Positions 53,948 through 62,181 of a stretch of 64,000 bases of DNA are shown here, in pieces. The position numbers and the translations under genes are program-made. Numbering within the stretch: position 1 is the stretch's first letter; each line of letters begins with the position of its first letter. Origin of the DNA: Streptomyces katrae (lineage in GTDB: Bacteria > Actinomycetota > Actinomycetes > Streptomycetales > Streptomycetaceae); contig NZ_JNZY01000005.1 in assembly GCF_000717655.1 (NCBI RefSeq), positions 124,001 through 188,000 of the forward strand, in the 5' to 3' direction. The notes under the pieces are model-generated. The model had not been told where the DNA came from, did no database searches, and saw only the letters and a list, made by a program, of their open reading frames with translations.

Positions 53948-54664
53948 GTGACTGATTCTGCTTGTGTGCCGCCCCGGGCGGACCTCGTACTGCCGTGCCT
54001 CGACGAGGCGGAGGCGCTCCCCTGGGTGCTGGCGCGGGTGCCGGCCGGCTGGCGGGCCATCGTCGTCGACAACGGCTCCACCGACGCCTCCGCCGACATC
54101 GCCCGCAGTCTGGGGGCGACCGTCGTGAGCGAACCGCGGCGCGGCTTCGGCGCCGCCTGCCACGCGGGACTGCTCGCCGCGAGCGCCGACCTCGTCTGCT
54201 TCTGCGACTGCGACGCCTCCCTCGACCCCGCCCTGCTCGCTCCGATGGCGGCCCGGGTCGCAGCCGGCGAGGCCGACCTGCTGCTCGGCCGGCGCCGCCC
54301 GCAGGGCCGCGGCGCGTGGCCCGCGCACGCCCGCGCCGGGAACCTCGCGCTGGCGCGGATGCTGCGCCGCCGTACGGGGCTGCGGCTGCACGACCTCGGA
54401 CCGATGCGGGTCGCGCGCCGCGGGGCACTGATGGGCCTGGGCCTGACCGACCGGCGCAGCGGCTACCCGCTGCAGATGGTCGTACGGGCGGCCGACGCGG
54501 GCTGGCGGGTGGCCGAGACGGACGTCCCGTACCTGCCGCGCTCCGGGAAGTCCAAGGTCACCGGTACCTGGCGGGGCACCTGGCATGCGGTACGGGACAT
54601 GCAGCGGGTGCTGGCCGAGGCGCCCGGCACCCGGTCCGTCCCGGCCGGCGGGGCCGGCGCATGA
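53948..54664 (+). CDS. GT2-family glycosyltransferase
   Basis: A 238-residue GT-A transferase. It starts DLVLPCLDEAEALPWVLARV and IVVDNGSTDASADIARSLGA, with the Asp-rich metal motif C-D-C-D-A-S in VCFCDCDASLDP and an acceptor region HDLGPMRVARRGALMGLGLT. It resembles the dolichol-phosphate-sugar/rSAM-associated transferase type. GTG at 53948 is chosen over 53939 because it starts the conserved region. It overlaps the next gene by ATGA, and the three genes at 53.9-56.0 kb form a tightly coupled operon. Confidence 0.88.
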   Translation: MTDSACVPPRADLVLPCLDEAEALPWVLARVPAGWRAIVVDNGSTDASADIARSLGATVVSEPRRGFGAACHAGLLAASADLVCFCDCDASLDPALLAPMAARVAAGEADLLLGRRRPQGRGAWPAHARAGNLALARMLRRRTGLRLHDLGPMRVARRGALMGLGLTDRRSGYPLQMVVRAADAGWRVAETDVPYLPRSGKSKVTGTWRGTWHAVRDMQRVLAEAPGTRSVPAGGAGA

Positions 54665-55326
54665 GTCCGGACGGGAGCAACCCCAGCAGCAACCCGAGCA
54701 CCGACGAGGGCACTCTTCTCGTCATTGCCAAGGCCCCTGTCCCCGGCCGGGTCAAGACGCGGCTGACCCCGCACTTCACCCCGCAGCAGGCCGCGGCCCT
54801 GGCCCGTGCCGCGCTGCAGGACACCCTGGACGCCGTCCTCGCCACGCCGGCCCGGCGGCGCGTCCTCTACCTCGACGGGGCGCCGGGGCACTGGCTGCCC
54901 GACGGGATCGAGGTGGTCCCGCAGTGCGATGGCGTGCTCGACCTCCGGCTGGCCGCGGCCTTCGCCCTGTACCAGGGTCCCGCGCTGCTGATCGGCATGG
55001 ACACCCCGCAGGTCACTCCGGAACTCCTGGCCCGGGGACTCGACTTCAGCCGCACGAACGCCTGGTTCGGCCCGGCCCTGGACGGCGGCTTCTGGGCCCT
55101 CGGGCTCGCCGAGCCCGATCCCGCGCTGCTGATCGGCGTACCGATGTCCGTACCGCAGACCGGGGAGGTGCAGCGGCTGCGGCTGACCGCGTCCGGGCGG
55201 TCCGTACGGGACCTCCCCGCGCTCCGCGACGTCGACACCCCAGGCGATGCGGCGGAGGTCGCAGCCGCCGCCCCGGGGACCCGTTTCGCCGTCCTGCACG
55301 CCGAGCTGTGCCCGGCCGTCCGATGA
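54661..55326 (+). CDS. TIGR04282/DUF2064 nucleotidyl- or glycosyltransferase-like protein
   Basis: A 221-residue protein with a GT-A/nucleotidyltransferase-like start: TLLVIAKAPVPGRVKTRLTP, then PALLIGMDTPQVTPELLARG and FGPALDGGFWALGL. This is the pattern of the TIGR04282 rSAM/selenodomain-associated transferase 1 family. Paired with a GT2 of the transferase-2 kind it often sits with a radical SAM protein, which is missing here. Start and stop overlap both neighbours by ATGA. Confidence 0.9.
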   Translation: MSPDGSNPSSNPSTDEGTLLVIAKAPVPGRVKTRLTPHFTPQQAAALARAALQDTLDAVLATPARRRVLYLDGAPGHWLPDGIEVVPQCDGVLDLRLAAAFALYQGPALLIGMDTPQVTPELLARGLDFSRTNAWFGPALDGGFWALGLAEPDPALLIGVPMSVPQTGEVQRLRLTASGRSVRDLPALRDVDTPGDAAEVAAAAPGTRFAVLHAELCPAVR

Positions 55327-55982
55327 CCGCGCAACTGGCGGAGCCCGCCGCCCGGGCCTGGCGGGCCGACCCGTACGCCGACGCCCTGCGCACCGGCCAA
55401 GGACCTCTCTATCTGCGCCGCTCCGACGGCTGGCTGTTGCCGCTGGAGGTGGAGCGCTGGTGCGCCGAACCCGACAGCGCCGACGCCACCGTCCTGTCCC
55501 GCTGCGACGGCCCGGTCCTGGACCTGGGCTGCGGGCCGGGCCGCCTGGTCGCCGCCCTCGCCCGCCGCGGGCATCCCGCGCTGGGCGTGGACGTGACCCC
55601 GGAGGCGGTGACCCGCACCATACGCGCCGGCGGAAGCGCCCTGTGCCGGTCCGTGTTCGATCCGCTGCCCAGCGAGGGCCGGTGGGGCACGGTCCTGCTG
55701 ATCGACGGCAACATCGGCATCGGCGGCGACCCCGGCGCGCTGCTGCGCCGCGCCGCGCGGCTCGCGGCCCCGGGCGGCTCGCTGCTGGTCGAGGTGGCCA
55801 CCGTGGACGTCGACGAGCGCGTCGACGTCCGTGTCGACGACGGTCACGGCGGACGCGGGGCGCCGTTCCCGTGGGCCCGGCTCGGTACCCGTGCACTCCG
55901 TGCCGAGGCGGCGGACGCGGGCTGGACCCGAGCGGTGACCTGGCATGCCGCGGGCCGTGCGTTCGTACAGCTGCGACGCTGA
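55323..55982 (+). CDS. Class I SAM-dependent methyltransferase
   Basis: A 219-residue methyltransferase with motif I PVLDLGCGPGRLVAALARRG, acidic loop GVDVTPEAVTRT and motif III LAAPGGSLLVEVATVDVDER. It begins ADPYADALRTGQGPLYLRRS. It is the last gene of the GT2 operon, coupled by ATGA, and probably methylates the glycosylated product or its lipid carrier. A strong hairpin follows. Confidence 0.9.
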   Translation: MTAQLAEPAARAWRADPYADALRTGQGPLYLRRSDGWLLPLEVERWCAEPDSADATVLSRCDGPVLDLGCGPGRLVAALARRGHPALGVDVTPEAVTRTIRAGGSALCRSVFDPLPSEGRWGTVLLIDGNIGIGGDPGALLRRAARLAAPGGSLLVEVATVDVDERVDVRVDDGHGGRGAPFPWARLGTRALRAEAADAGWTRAVTWHAAGRAFVQLRR

Positions 55983-56005
55983 CCGCACACGGACGACCGG
56001 GACCC

Positions 56006-56050
56006 ACGAAGGCGGCTGACGCGGTTCCACTTCGCGTCAGCCGCCTTCGT
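56006..56050. terminator. Strong bidirectional terminator
   Basis: ACGAAGGCGGCTGACGCG at 56006-56023 pairs perfectly over 18 bp with 56033-56050 around a 9-nt loop, between the convergent methyltransferase and membrane-protein genes. The strongest hairpin I found in the window. Confidence 0.92.
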
Positions 56051-56062
56051 ACGTCCTGTCGC

Positions 56063-56467
56063 TCAGGGCTTTCGGCGCGCCCCGCGCAACGCCGCGCGCG
56101 TCCCGGCCCACAGGCCCGCGGCCCCGGCGATGGCCGCCATCGTCAGCAGCCAATTGCGCAGGTAGTCCAGCGGTACCACCGTCGGGTTGGCCGCGCCGCC
56201 CGGCCGCAGGAGCGGCGGCAGGGCGATCGCCGTCAGCGAGCCCGCGACGATCAGGGCCGCGCGCGGGACCCCGCGCAAGCGCAGGCCGAACGCGCCCGTG
56301 AGCACGGCGACCGCGACCACGAGGGGCGCGATCAGCCCGTCGTGCACCACGACCGCGGCCGCGAGCCACAGCGCGATCCGCCAGGGCGACGGCTGCTGGA
56401 TCAGCAGGGCGCCGCCCAGGCCCATCAAGGCCAGCCCGAGGGCCGCCACCAGGCATCGGTACGCCAT
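56063..56467 (-). CDS. Hypothetical four-helix membrane protein
   Basis: A 134-residue membrane protein: LVAALGLALMGLGGALLIQQ, ALWLAAAVVVHDGLIAPLVV, RAALIVAGSLTAIALPPLLR and WLLTMAAIAGAAGLWAGTRA. It starts inside the stop of the molybdopterin oxidoreductase gene (TGATG overlap), with GGAGGTGG just upstream. It may be an assembly or electron-transfer partner of that protein. No family is recognised. Confidence 0.75.
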   Translation of the reverse strand: MAYRCLVAALGLALMGLGGALLIQQPSPWRIALWLAAAVVVHDGLIAPLVVAVAVLTGAFGLRLRGVPRAALIVAGSLTAIALPPLLRPGGAANPTVVPLDYLRNWLLTMAAIAGAAGLWAGTRAALRGARRKP

Positions 56468-57615
56468 CACGCCACCTCCAGTCGGCCGACCCACTTGGTC
56501 TGGAGCACGCCGGGCCGGTTGGGGGCGATGATCCGCGCCGGGTAGCCGTGGTCCGGGGAGAGCTCCTCGCCGTTCAGGCGCAGCGCGAGCAGGGTGAGCG
56601 GGTCCTGGGCGTACTCGCGGCCCATCTCCGTCACCCGGTACGCCCCGGCCACCTCCAGCGACTCCACGCGCGCGCGGGCGCCCGGGCCGCCTCCGGCGCG
56701 GTCCAGCAGGTCACGTACGCGTACCCCGGTCCACCGGGCGTTCTTGCTCCAGCCCTCGACGCACGCAATGGGCAGCGTCACCTCGTACTGCGGCATCGCG
56801 TGCAGTTCGTCGAGGGTGAGGGTGTACGGGCGCGGGCCGGCGACGGTCAGCCGCCAGTCCAGTACGGATGCCGCGGTGACCCCCGCCGCCTTGGCCGTAC
56901 GGTTCACCGGGAGCCCCTGCGGTCCGACCGCGGGATGACGCGGGCCGAACAGGTCGAGCCTCCCGAGCCCGGTCACGGACTGTCCGGCGGTCGTCAGCGT
57001 CACCGCCCCCACCGCCGCCGCGACGCCCACCAGCAGCGCGCGCCGGTCCGGGCCGTCGGCCTCGGGCAGCATGAGCGTCCCCGCGGAGCGGCGGGTCCAA
57101 TGGGCCCGGATCTCGGGCCACTTCACGGCGACGTGCACCATCAGCGCGCCCACCACGAGCCAGGCCAGCGCGAAGTGCACGGGCACGAAGGAGAACGGCC
57201 AGGGATACCACTGGAACGTGTTGAGCAGCCCGCTGAACAGTTCGAACACGCCGGCCGCCACCAACACCGCCACGGAGGCGCGCTCGAGCGCGTGCCGCAC
57301 CGACGTGAGCGGCGGCCACTCGAACAGCCGCGGATACACCGCCCACAGCTTCACCAGCAGCAGCGGGACCGCCGCGATCCCGGAAACCACATGGAGCCCC
57401 TGGGTGAGCCGGTACCCCCAGTACGGGCGGCTCGGCAGCCGGTCGGCGAGCCAGACCGGCGGGTGCTGGACGTAGTGGCTGAGCACACCGGTCACGAAAC
57501 ACACGGCAAAGGCGAGCCCGAGCCAGCGGCCGACGGCGGTCGCGGTACGGGCGTCGTGCAGCCGTGCCTTGAAGGTGACGGGCGGGTCGGGCGGGAGCCG
57601 GAGTGGGAAGCGCAT
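56467..57615 (-). CDS. Polytopic membrane molybdopterin oxidoreductase (cytochrome b-like N-terminus, MsrP/YedY-like C-terminus)
   Basis: A 382-residue protein. The first about 165 residues hold four helices with His residues suited to bind haem b (H75 in GLHVVSG, H147 and H161 in VPVHFALAWLVVGALMVHVA). After a loop comes R191-R192 in DRRALLVGVAAAVGAVTLTT, which looks like a Tat-type fifth helix. The C-terminal sulfite-oxidase-fold domain has the Mo ligand C285 in LPIACVEGW, like the CVEAW of YedY/MsrP, and ends APNRPGVLQTKWVGRLEV. It would pass electrons from quinol to a substrate outside the membrane. It is divergent from the GT87 gene. Confidence 0.9.
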   Translation of the reverse strand: MRFPLRLPPDPPVTFKARLHDARTATAVGRWLGLAFAVCFVTGVLSHYVQHPPVWLADRLPSRPYWGYRLTQGLHVVSGIAAVPLLLVKLWAVYPRLFEWPPLTSVRHALERASVAVLVAAGVFELFSGLLNTFQWYPWPFSFVPVHFALAWLVVGALMVHVAVKWPEIRAHWTRRSAGTLMLPEADGPDRRALLVGVAAAVGAVTLTTAGQSVTGLGRLDLFGPRHPAVGPQGLPVNRTAKAAGVTAASVLDWRLTVAGPRPYTLTLDELHAMPQYEVTLPIACVEGWSKNARWTGVRVRDLLDRAGGGPGARARVESLEVAGAYRVTEMGREYAQDPLTLLALRLNGEELSPDHGYPARIIAPNRPGVLQTKWVGRLEVA

Positions 57616-57660
57616 GGACCCATGACACGCCCGCCAAGGCACTCGGAGGGGGTTCGGACA

Positions 57661-57671
57661 CCTTACGAAAC
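57661..57671 (-). promoter_or_regulatory. Shared motif GTTTCGTAAGG, copy 2
   Basis: The reverse complement of CCTTACGAAAC, oriented toward the molybdopterin oxidoreductase and again exactly 45 nt from its start codon. It also lies 57 nt before the GT87 gene on the other strand. Identical to the copy at 53892-53902. Confidence 0.6.
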
Positions 57672-57728
57672 ACGGACGTGCACGGCGCCGCACCCCGATG
57701 TGCAGCCGTTGCCTGGAACGCTGCGGCT

Positions 57729-59135
57729 GTGAACCTGCGTACCGCCCTCGGCCTCTCCGCCCTCGCCGTCCTCGCCGCCGCCCTCGTGCGGACCATCCGC
57801 CGCGACGGTTACTTCACCGACCCCGCCGGACTGTCCTGGAGGTACGCGGCCTGCTGGGCGCTCTTCGCGGTCGCCCTGCTCGCGCTGCGCCGGGTCCCGG
57901 CCGGCCTGGTCGTGCCGCTGGTGCTGGCGGGGGCCGTCGCGGTGACGGCGACGGGGCTGGTGGCCGCGCCCCGGACCAGCACCGACTCGTACCGCTACGC
58001 CTGGGACGGCCGGGTCCAGTCCGCCGGCATCTCCCCGTACGACCACGCTCCGCAGGACCCCGCGCTGGCCCGGCTGCGCGATCCGTGGCTCTTCCCCACC
58101 GGCGCTGCCGCGTGCACCGGCCCGGACCTGGCCCGGATCCCGACCGGCGGGGACACGGGGGACACCGGGGGCGCCCCGCACTGCACCCGGATCAACCGGC
58201 CGGCCGTGCACACCATTTATCCGCCCGTGGCGGAGGCGTACTTCCTGACCGTCGACCGGCTCTCCCCCGCAGGCGCCCGGCACAAGCCGCTCCAGATCGG
58301 GGCCGGGGTGCTGTCCCTCGGCGTGACCGGCGCGCTGCTGCTGATCCTGCGCCGCCGGGGCACGGACCCGCGCCGGGCGGCGTACTGGGCGTGGTGCCCC
58401 GCCGTCCCGATCGAGGCGGTGAACAACGCGCACGTGGACGTCCTGGGGGTGCTGCTGGCCGTGGCCGGTCTCGGGCTCGTGGCCGCACCGCGCCTCGGGC
58501 GACGGGCCGCCGGCGCGCTGGTCCTCGGCGCCGCCGTCGCCACGAAACTGACGCCGGCGATCGTGCTCCCGGGCGCCTTGTCGGGCGTCCGCCGGGTGCG
58601 CGATGCGGTCGCCGTGCTGCTGCCGGCCGCCGCCTTCACGGCGCTCGCGTACCTGCCGTACGTCCTGCTCTCGCGCGGGTCCGTCCTCGGCTACCTCGGC
58701 GGTTACGTGGAGGAGGAAGGGTACGAGGACGCCTCGGCCGGTTCCCGCTACGCGCTGCTGCGGCTGGTGCTGCCGGACGGCTGGGCGCTGCCGGTGCTGA
58801 TCGCCGCGATGGCGGGCGTGTGCGGGTACGTGCTGTGGCGCGGGGATCCCCGACGTCCCTGGAGCGGAGCGCTGTTGGTGACGGGGTGGGCGTTCGCGCT
58901 GCTCACACCCGGCTATTCCTGGTACGCCCTGCTGCTGGTCGCGCTCGTGGCGCTGGACGGACGCTGGGAGTGGCTGGGCATCGCGGTCGCGGGCCCCGTC
59001 GTGTACGTCACGGGGCAGGCGTCCGGCTCGCGCGAGGCGGTGAGCGCCACGGCGTACGGCCTCGCGGTGCTCCTGGTGCTCGTGGTCACGGCGGTACGCC
59101 GGCGCGGGGTCCGTACGGCTGATCGCCGCTGTTGA
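57729..59135 (+). CDS. GT87-type membrane glycosyltransferase (DUF2029)
   Basis: A 468-residue GT-C-fold transferase with about ten helices. It has the family start TDSYRYAWDGRVQSAGISPY with the catalytic-type Asp, the extracellular loop RINRPAVHTIYPPVAEAYFL, and later AVATKLTPAIVLPGALSG. It would move a sugar from a polyprenyl-phosphate donor to an acceptor on the outer face of the membrane. GTG at 57729 opens the conserved region. It is divergent from the molybdopterin oxidoreductase. Confidence 0.88.
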   Translation: MNLRTALGLSALAVLAAALVRTIRRDGYFTDPAGLSWRYAACWALFAVALLALRRVPAGLVVPLVLAGAVAVTATGLVAAPRTSTDSYRYAWDGRVQSAGISPYDHAPQDPALARLRDPWLFPTGAAACTGPDLARIPTGGDTGDTGGAPHCTRINRPAVHTIYPPVAEAYFLTVDRLSPAGARHKPLQIGAGVLSLGVTGALLLILRRRGTDPRRAAYWAWCPAVPIEAVNNAHVDVLGVLLAVAGLGLVAAPRLGRRAAGALVLGAAVATKLTPAIVLPGALSGVRRVRDAVAVLLPAAAFTALAYLPYVLLSRGSVLGYLGGYVEEEGYEDASAGSRYALLRLVLPDGWALPVLIAAMAGVCGYVLWRGDPRRPWSGALLVTGWAFALLTPGYSWYALLLVALVALDGRWEWLGIAVAGPVVYVTGQASGSREAVSATAYGLAVLLVLVVTAVRRRGVRTADRRC

Positions 59136-59139
59136 CCTG

Positions 59140-59538
59140 TCAGGGCTGGTCGTACCAGGAGAAGGCGGCGATCCGCCAGCCCTGCGGGGTGCGGACGAAC
59201 TGGATGGTCTTGGTCCCGCCGCCCTCGAACGGCTCACCGTCCAGGATCCCGGACTTGCGGTACGCGCCGAAGCGCGACGCGATGTCGCCTGCGATGTCCG
59301 TCCGTTCGGAGGTCTCCCACTCGGAGAACTCGACCAGCCGCCCATCGTTCAGCAGCTTCTCGCGGGGCTCGACGAACTCGTCCACGGTGTAGACCGTGAG
59401 CTCCGGGCCGGTCTTGACGATCACACCGGCCGGGAGCACCAGCCGCCGGATGCGGGCCACGTCGGCGGGCTTGCCGCCCCGGTTGTCGAAGGCGCCGAAG
59501 AACTCGGCGGTCAACGCGTCTATCTCCACCTTGGACAT
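59140..59538 (-). CDS. NTF2-like (SnoaL/DUF4440-type) protein
   Basis: A 132-residue NTF2-fold protein: IDALTAEFFGAFDNRGGKPA, LVLPAGVIVKTGPELTVYTV, RLVEFSEWETSERTDIAGDI and TIQFVRTPQGWRIAAFSWYD. It is probably a small ligand-binding or enzyme-like protein. The ATG at 59538 has no clear ribosome site. Confidence 0.85.
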   Translation of the reverse strand: MSKVEIDALTAEFFGAFDNRGGKPADVARIRRLVLPAGVIVKTGPELTVYTVDEFVEPREKLLNDGRLVEFSEWETSERTDIAGDIASRFGAYRKSGILDGEPFEGGGTKTIQFVRTPQGWRIAAFSWYDQP

Positions 59539-59614
59539 GACGCGACGGTAACACGCCGCCCTCTCCCCCTGCCGTGCGCGATCCTGCTCGGTAGGACGGG
59601 CTTTCGAGCAGGTA

Positions 59615-59657
59615 TTGACATGCATCCGGCACTGCGCTGCACTTTGGCTGCACTTTG
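59615..59657 (+). promoter_or_regulatory. GH20 promoter overlapped by tandem GCTGCACTTTG repeats
   Basis: TTGACA at 59615-59620 and TGCACT at 59638-59643 are 17 bp apart. GCTGCACTTTG occurs twice in direct tandem (59636-59646, 59647-59657), covering the -10. Direct repeats over the polymerase site are known from Streptomyces chitinase promoters, so a substrate-responsive repressor is plausible. Confidence 0.55.
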
Positions 59658-59705
59658 GCCGACCCTTCGAACTCCCCTTCCCTCCCATCCACTCGGGGAC
59701 TTGCC

Positions 59706-62027
59706 ATGCGTCTGCTCAGATTGCTCATCGCCGCCGCGACCGCGGCGACCGCACTTTCCTTACCCGGTGTCGCCGTCGCCGGACCCGGCCCCGGGGCCTC
59801 GCCGGCTGCCGCCGGGGCGCCACAGACGGTTCCGGCGCTGCGCCAGTGGACGGCCGGGACCGGTACGTACGCCTTCACCGCCGCAAGCCGCATCGCCGTC
59901 GACCCCGCCTACACCGCCCAGCTCTCCGACGAGGCCGCCACACTCGCCGAGGATCTGGGTGCGTTGGCCGGGCGTCCCGTCAGCGTCGTCACCGGGAGCG
60001 CCGCCCCCGGCGACATCGCGCTCAGCCTCGGCGACCCCGGCCTGCCCGCCGAGGGCTACCGGCTGACCGTCGGTCAGTCCGTCGCGATCCGGGCAGGGAC
60101 CGACACCGGCGCGTTCTACGGCACCCGCACGGTGCTCCAGCTCCTGCACCAGTCGCCCTCGGTACCGGCCGGCACGGCGGTGGACTGGCCCACCAAGGCG
60201 GAGCGCGGGCTCATGATCGACCAGGGCCGGAAGTTCTTCACCGTCGACTGGGTCAAGCAGCACATCAAGGAGCTGGCCTACCTCAAGCTCAACTACTTCC
60301 ACTTCCACCTGTCGGACACGTTCGGCTTCCGTCTCGAGAGCTCCACGCACCCGGAGATCGTCTCCGCCGCCCACTATTCCAAGCAGGACATCGCCGACCT
60401 GGTCGCGCTCGGGCAGAAGTACCACGTCACGATCGTTCCCGAGATCGACACCCCGGGGCACATGAACGCGATCCTGGCGGCCCATCCCGAGCTCAGGCTC
60501 AAGAACGGTTCCGGGACGGCCAGCCCCGATTTCATCGACCTCTCGCTGCCGGCCTCGTACACCCTGATCAAGGACCTGGTGAACGAGTACCTGCCCCTGT
60601 TCCCGGCCCCGTACTGGCACATCGGCGCGGACGAATACGTCACCGACTACGCCAAGTACCCGCAGCTGCTCAGCTATGCCCGCGCCCACTACGGGGCGAA
60701 CGCCACTGCCAAGGACACCTACTACGGGTTCGTGAACTGGGCCGACGGCCTGGTCCGGGCGGCCGGCAAGACCACCCGGATGTGGAACGACGGCATCAAG
60801 GCCGGGGACGGAACCGTCACCCCGAACGCCGGCATCCTCGTCGAGTACTGGTACAGCTACGGGCTCACCCCGCAGCAACTGGCGGCGGCCGGCCACACGG
60901 TCGCCAACGAGTCATGGACTCCGACCTATTACGTGCTCGGCGGCGCCAAACCCGACACGAAGTGGATGTACGAGACCTGGACCCCCGACCGCTTCGAGGG
61001 CGGCGCCACGCTCACCGACCCCTCGAGGAACCCCGGTTCGCTGATCCACGTGTGGTGCGACAACCCGGACGCCGAGACGGAGGACCAGATCGCGGCGGGC
61101 ATCATGTACCCGCTGCGCGCCCTGGCCCAGCAGACCTGGGACTCGCCGAAGCCGGCGAGCACGTACGCCGCCTTCACCCCGATCGCGGCCGCGGTCGGGC
61201 ACAACCCCGCCTGGCCGGGTCTGGCCCAGCCCGGCAACCTCGCCCGCAACAGGCCGACCACCGCCTCCAGCACGGAGACCGTCAACTTCCCGGCCTCGCT
61301 GGCCACCGACGGTGATCCCGGCACCCGCTGGTCCAGCGCCTACGCCGACCCGCAGTGGCTCCAGGTCGACCTGGGATCCAGCCAGGCCGTGAGCCGCGTG
61401 GTGCTGCGCTGGGAGGCGGCGTACGGAAAGGCCTTCCGGATCCAGCTCTCCGACGACGCGACCACCTGGCGCACCGTGTACGCGACCACGACCGGCGCCG
61501 GCGGGGTCCAGGAGCTCACCGGACTGTCCGGCTCCGGCCGCCACATCCGCGTGTACGGGACCGAACGCGGCACCGCGTACGGGTACTCGCTGTACGAGTT
61601 CGAGGTGTACGGAGGCCAGTTGAGCGGCACCCGGTCCCTCGGCGCAGCCGGCAAGGCCCTCGACGACCCGGCGAGCTCCAGCGCCTCCGGCACCCAGCTG
61701 ATCACCTGGACACCACACGGCGGTCCCAACCAGCAGTGGCAGCTGACGCTCAACGCCGACGGCTCCTACTCCGTGGTCAACGGCTCGTCGAGGCTCTGCG
61801 CGGACGTCTCGGGCAGCTCCACCGCACCCGGTGCGGCCGTCGTCCAGGCCACCTGCAACGGGGGCGACAGCCAGCGCTGGCTGATCACCGCCCTCGGCGG
61901 AGGCGAATACGCGGTGGCCAACAAGAAGAGCACGCTCCTGCTGACCACCGCATCGGGTACGGACGGCGCCCTGGTCACGCAGCAGACGAGTTCCGGTCCG
62001 GGCTACCAGCGGTGGCAGATCACCTGA
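59706..62027 (+). CDS. Secreted beta-N-acetylhexosaminidase (GH20 + F5/8-type + ricin-type domains)
   Basis: A 773-residue exported enzyme that would release GlcNAc or GalNAc from glycan ends. The signal peptide is LLRLLIAAATAATALSLPGV with cleavage near AVAG. The GH20 N-domain leads to a barrel with ERGLMIDQGRKFFTVDWVKQ, YFHFHLSDTFGFRL and the catalytic pair D309-E310 in HIGADEY. A discoidin (F5/8C, CBM32-like) domain at about 515-640 and a ricin-type (CBM13) lectin domain at about 645-773 with QxW repeats follow. Codon 19 is the rare TTA, so translation probably needs the bldA tRNA and is late. Acts after the GH18 chitinase. Confidence 0.95.
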   Translation: MRLLRLLIAAATAATALSLPGVAVAGPGPGASPAAAGAPQTVPALRQWTAGTGTYAFTAASRIAVDPAYTAQLSDEAATLAEDLGALAGRPVSVVTGSAAPGDIALSLGDPGLPAEGYRLTVGQSVAIRAGTDTGAFYGTRTVLQLLHQSPSVPAGTAVDWPTKAERGLMIDQGRKFFTVDWVKQHIKELAYLKLNYFHFHLSDTFGFRLESSTHPEIVSAAHYSKQDIADLVALGQKYHVTIVPEIDTPGHMNAILAAHPELRLKNGSGTASPDFIDLSLPASYTLIKDLVNEYLPLFPAPYWHIGADEYVTDYAKYPQLLSYARAHYGANATAKDTYYGFVNWADGLVRAAGKTTRMWNDGIKAGDGTVTPNAGILVEYWYSYGLTPQQLAAAGHTVANESWTPTYYVLGGAKPDTKWMYETWTPDRFEGGATLTDPSRNPGSLIHVWCDNPDAETEDQIAAGIMYPLRALAQQTWDSPKPASTYAAFTPIAAAVGHNPAWPGLAQPGNLARNRPTTASSTETVNFPASLATDGDPGTRWSSAYADPQWLQVDLGSSQAVSRVVLRWEAAYGKAFRIQLSDDATTWRTVYATTTGAGGVQELTGLSGSGRHIRVYGTERGTAYGYSLYEFEVYGGQLSGTRSLGAAGKALDDPASSSASGTQLITWTPHGGPNQQWQLTLNADGSYSVVNGSSRLCADVSGSSTAPGAAVVQATCNGGDSQRWLITALGGGEYAVANKKSTLLLTTASGTDGALVTQQTSSGPGYQRWQIT

Positions 62028-62181
62028 CGGCGCGGCGGCTCGCGGACGTCTCCCGGCGACGGCCCGTGCCGGGGGACCTCCGGCCCGCCGCCCGGTGGAA
62101 CGCCTTGCCCACGAACGCGTTGTGCGAGGCATGGAGGACACTCGGTTACGACAACACGACCGTCTCCTGAAGGAGTTCCGC

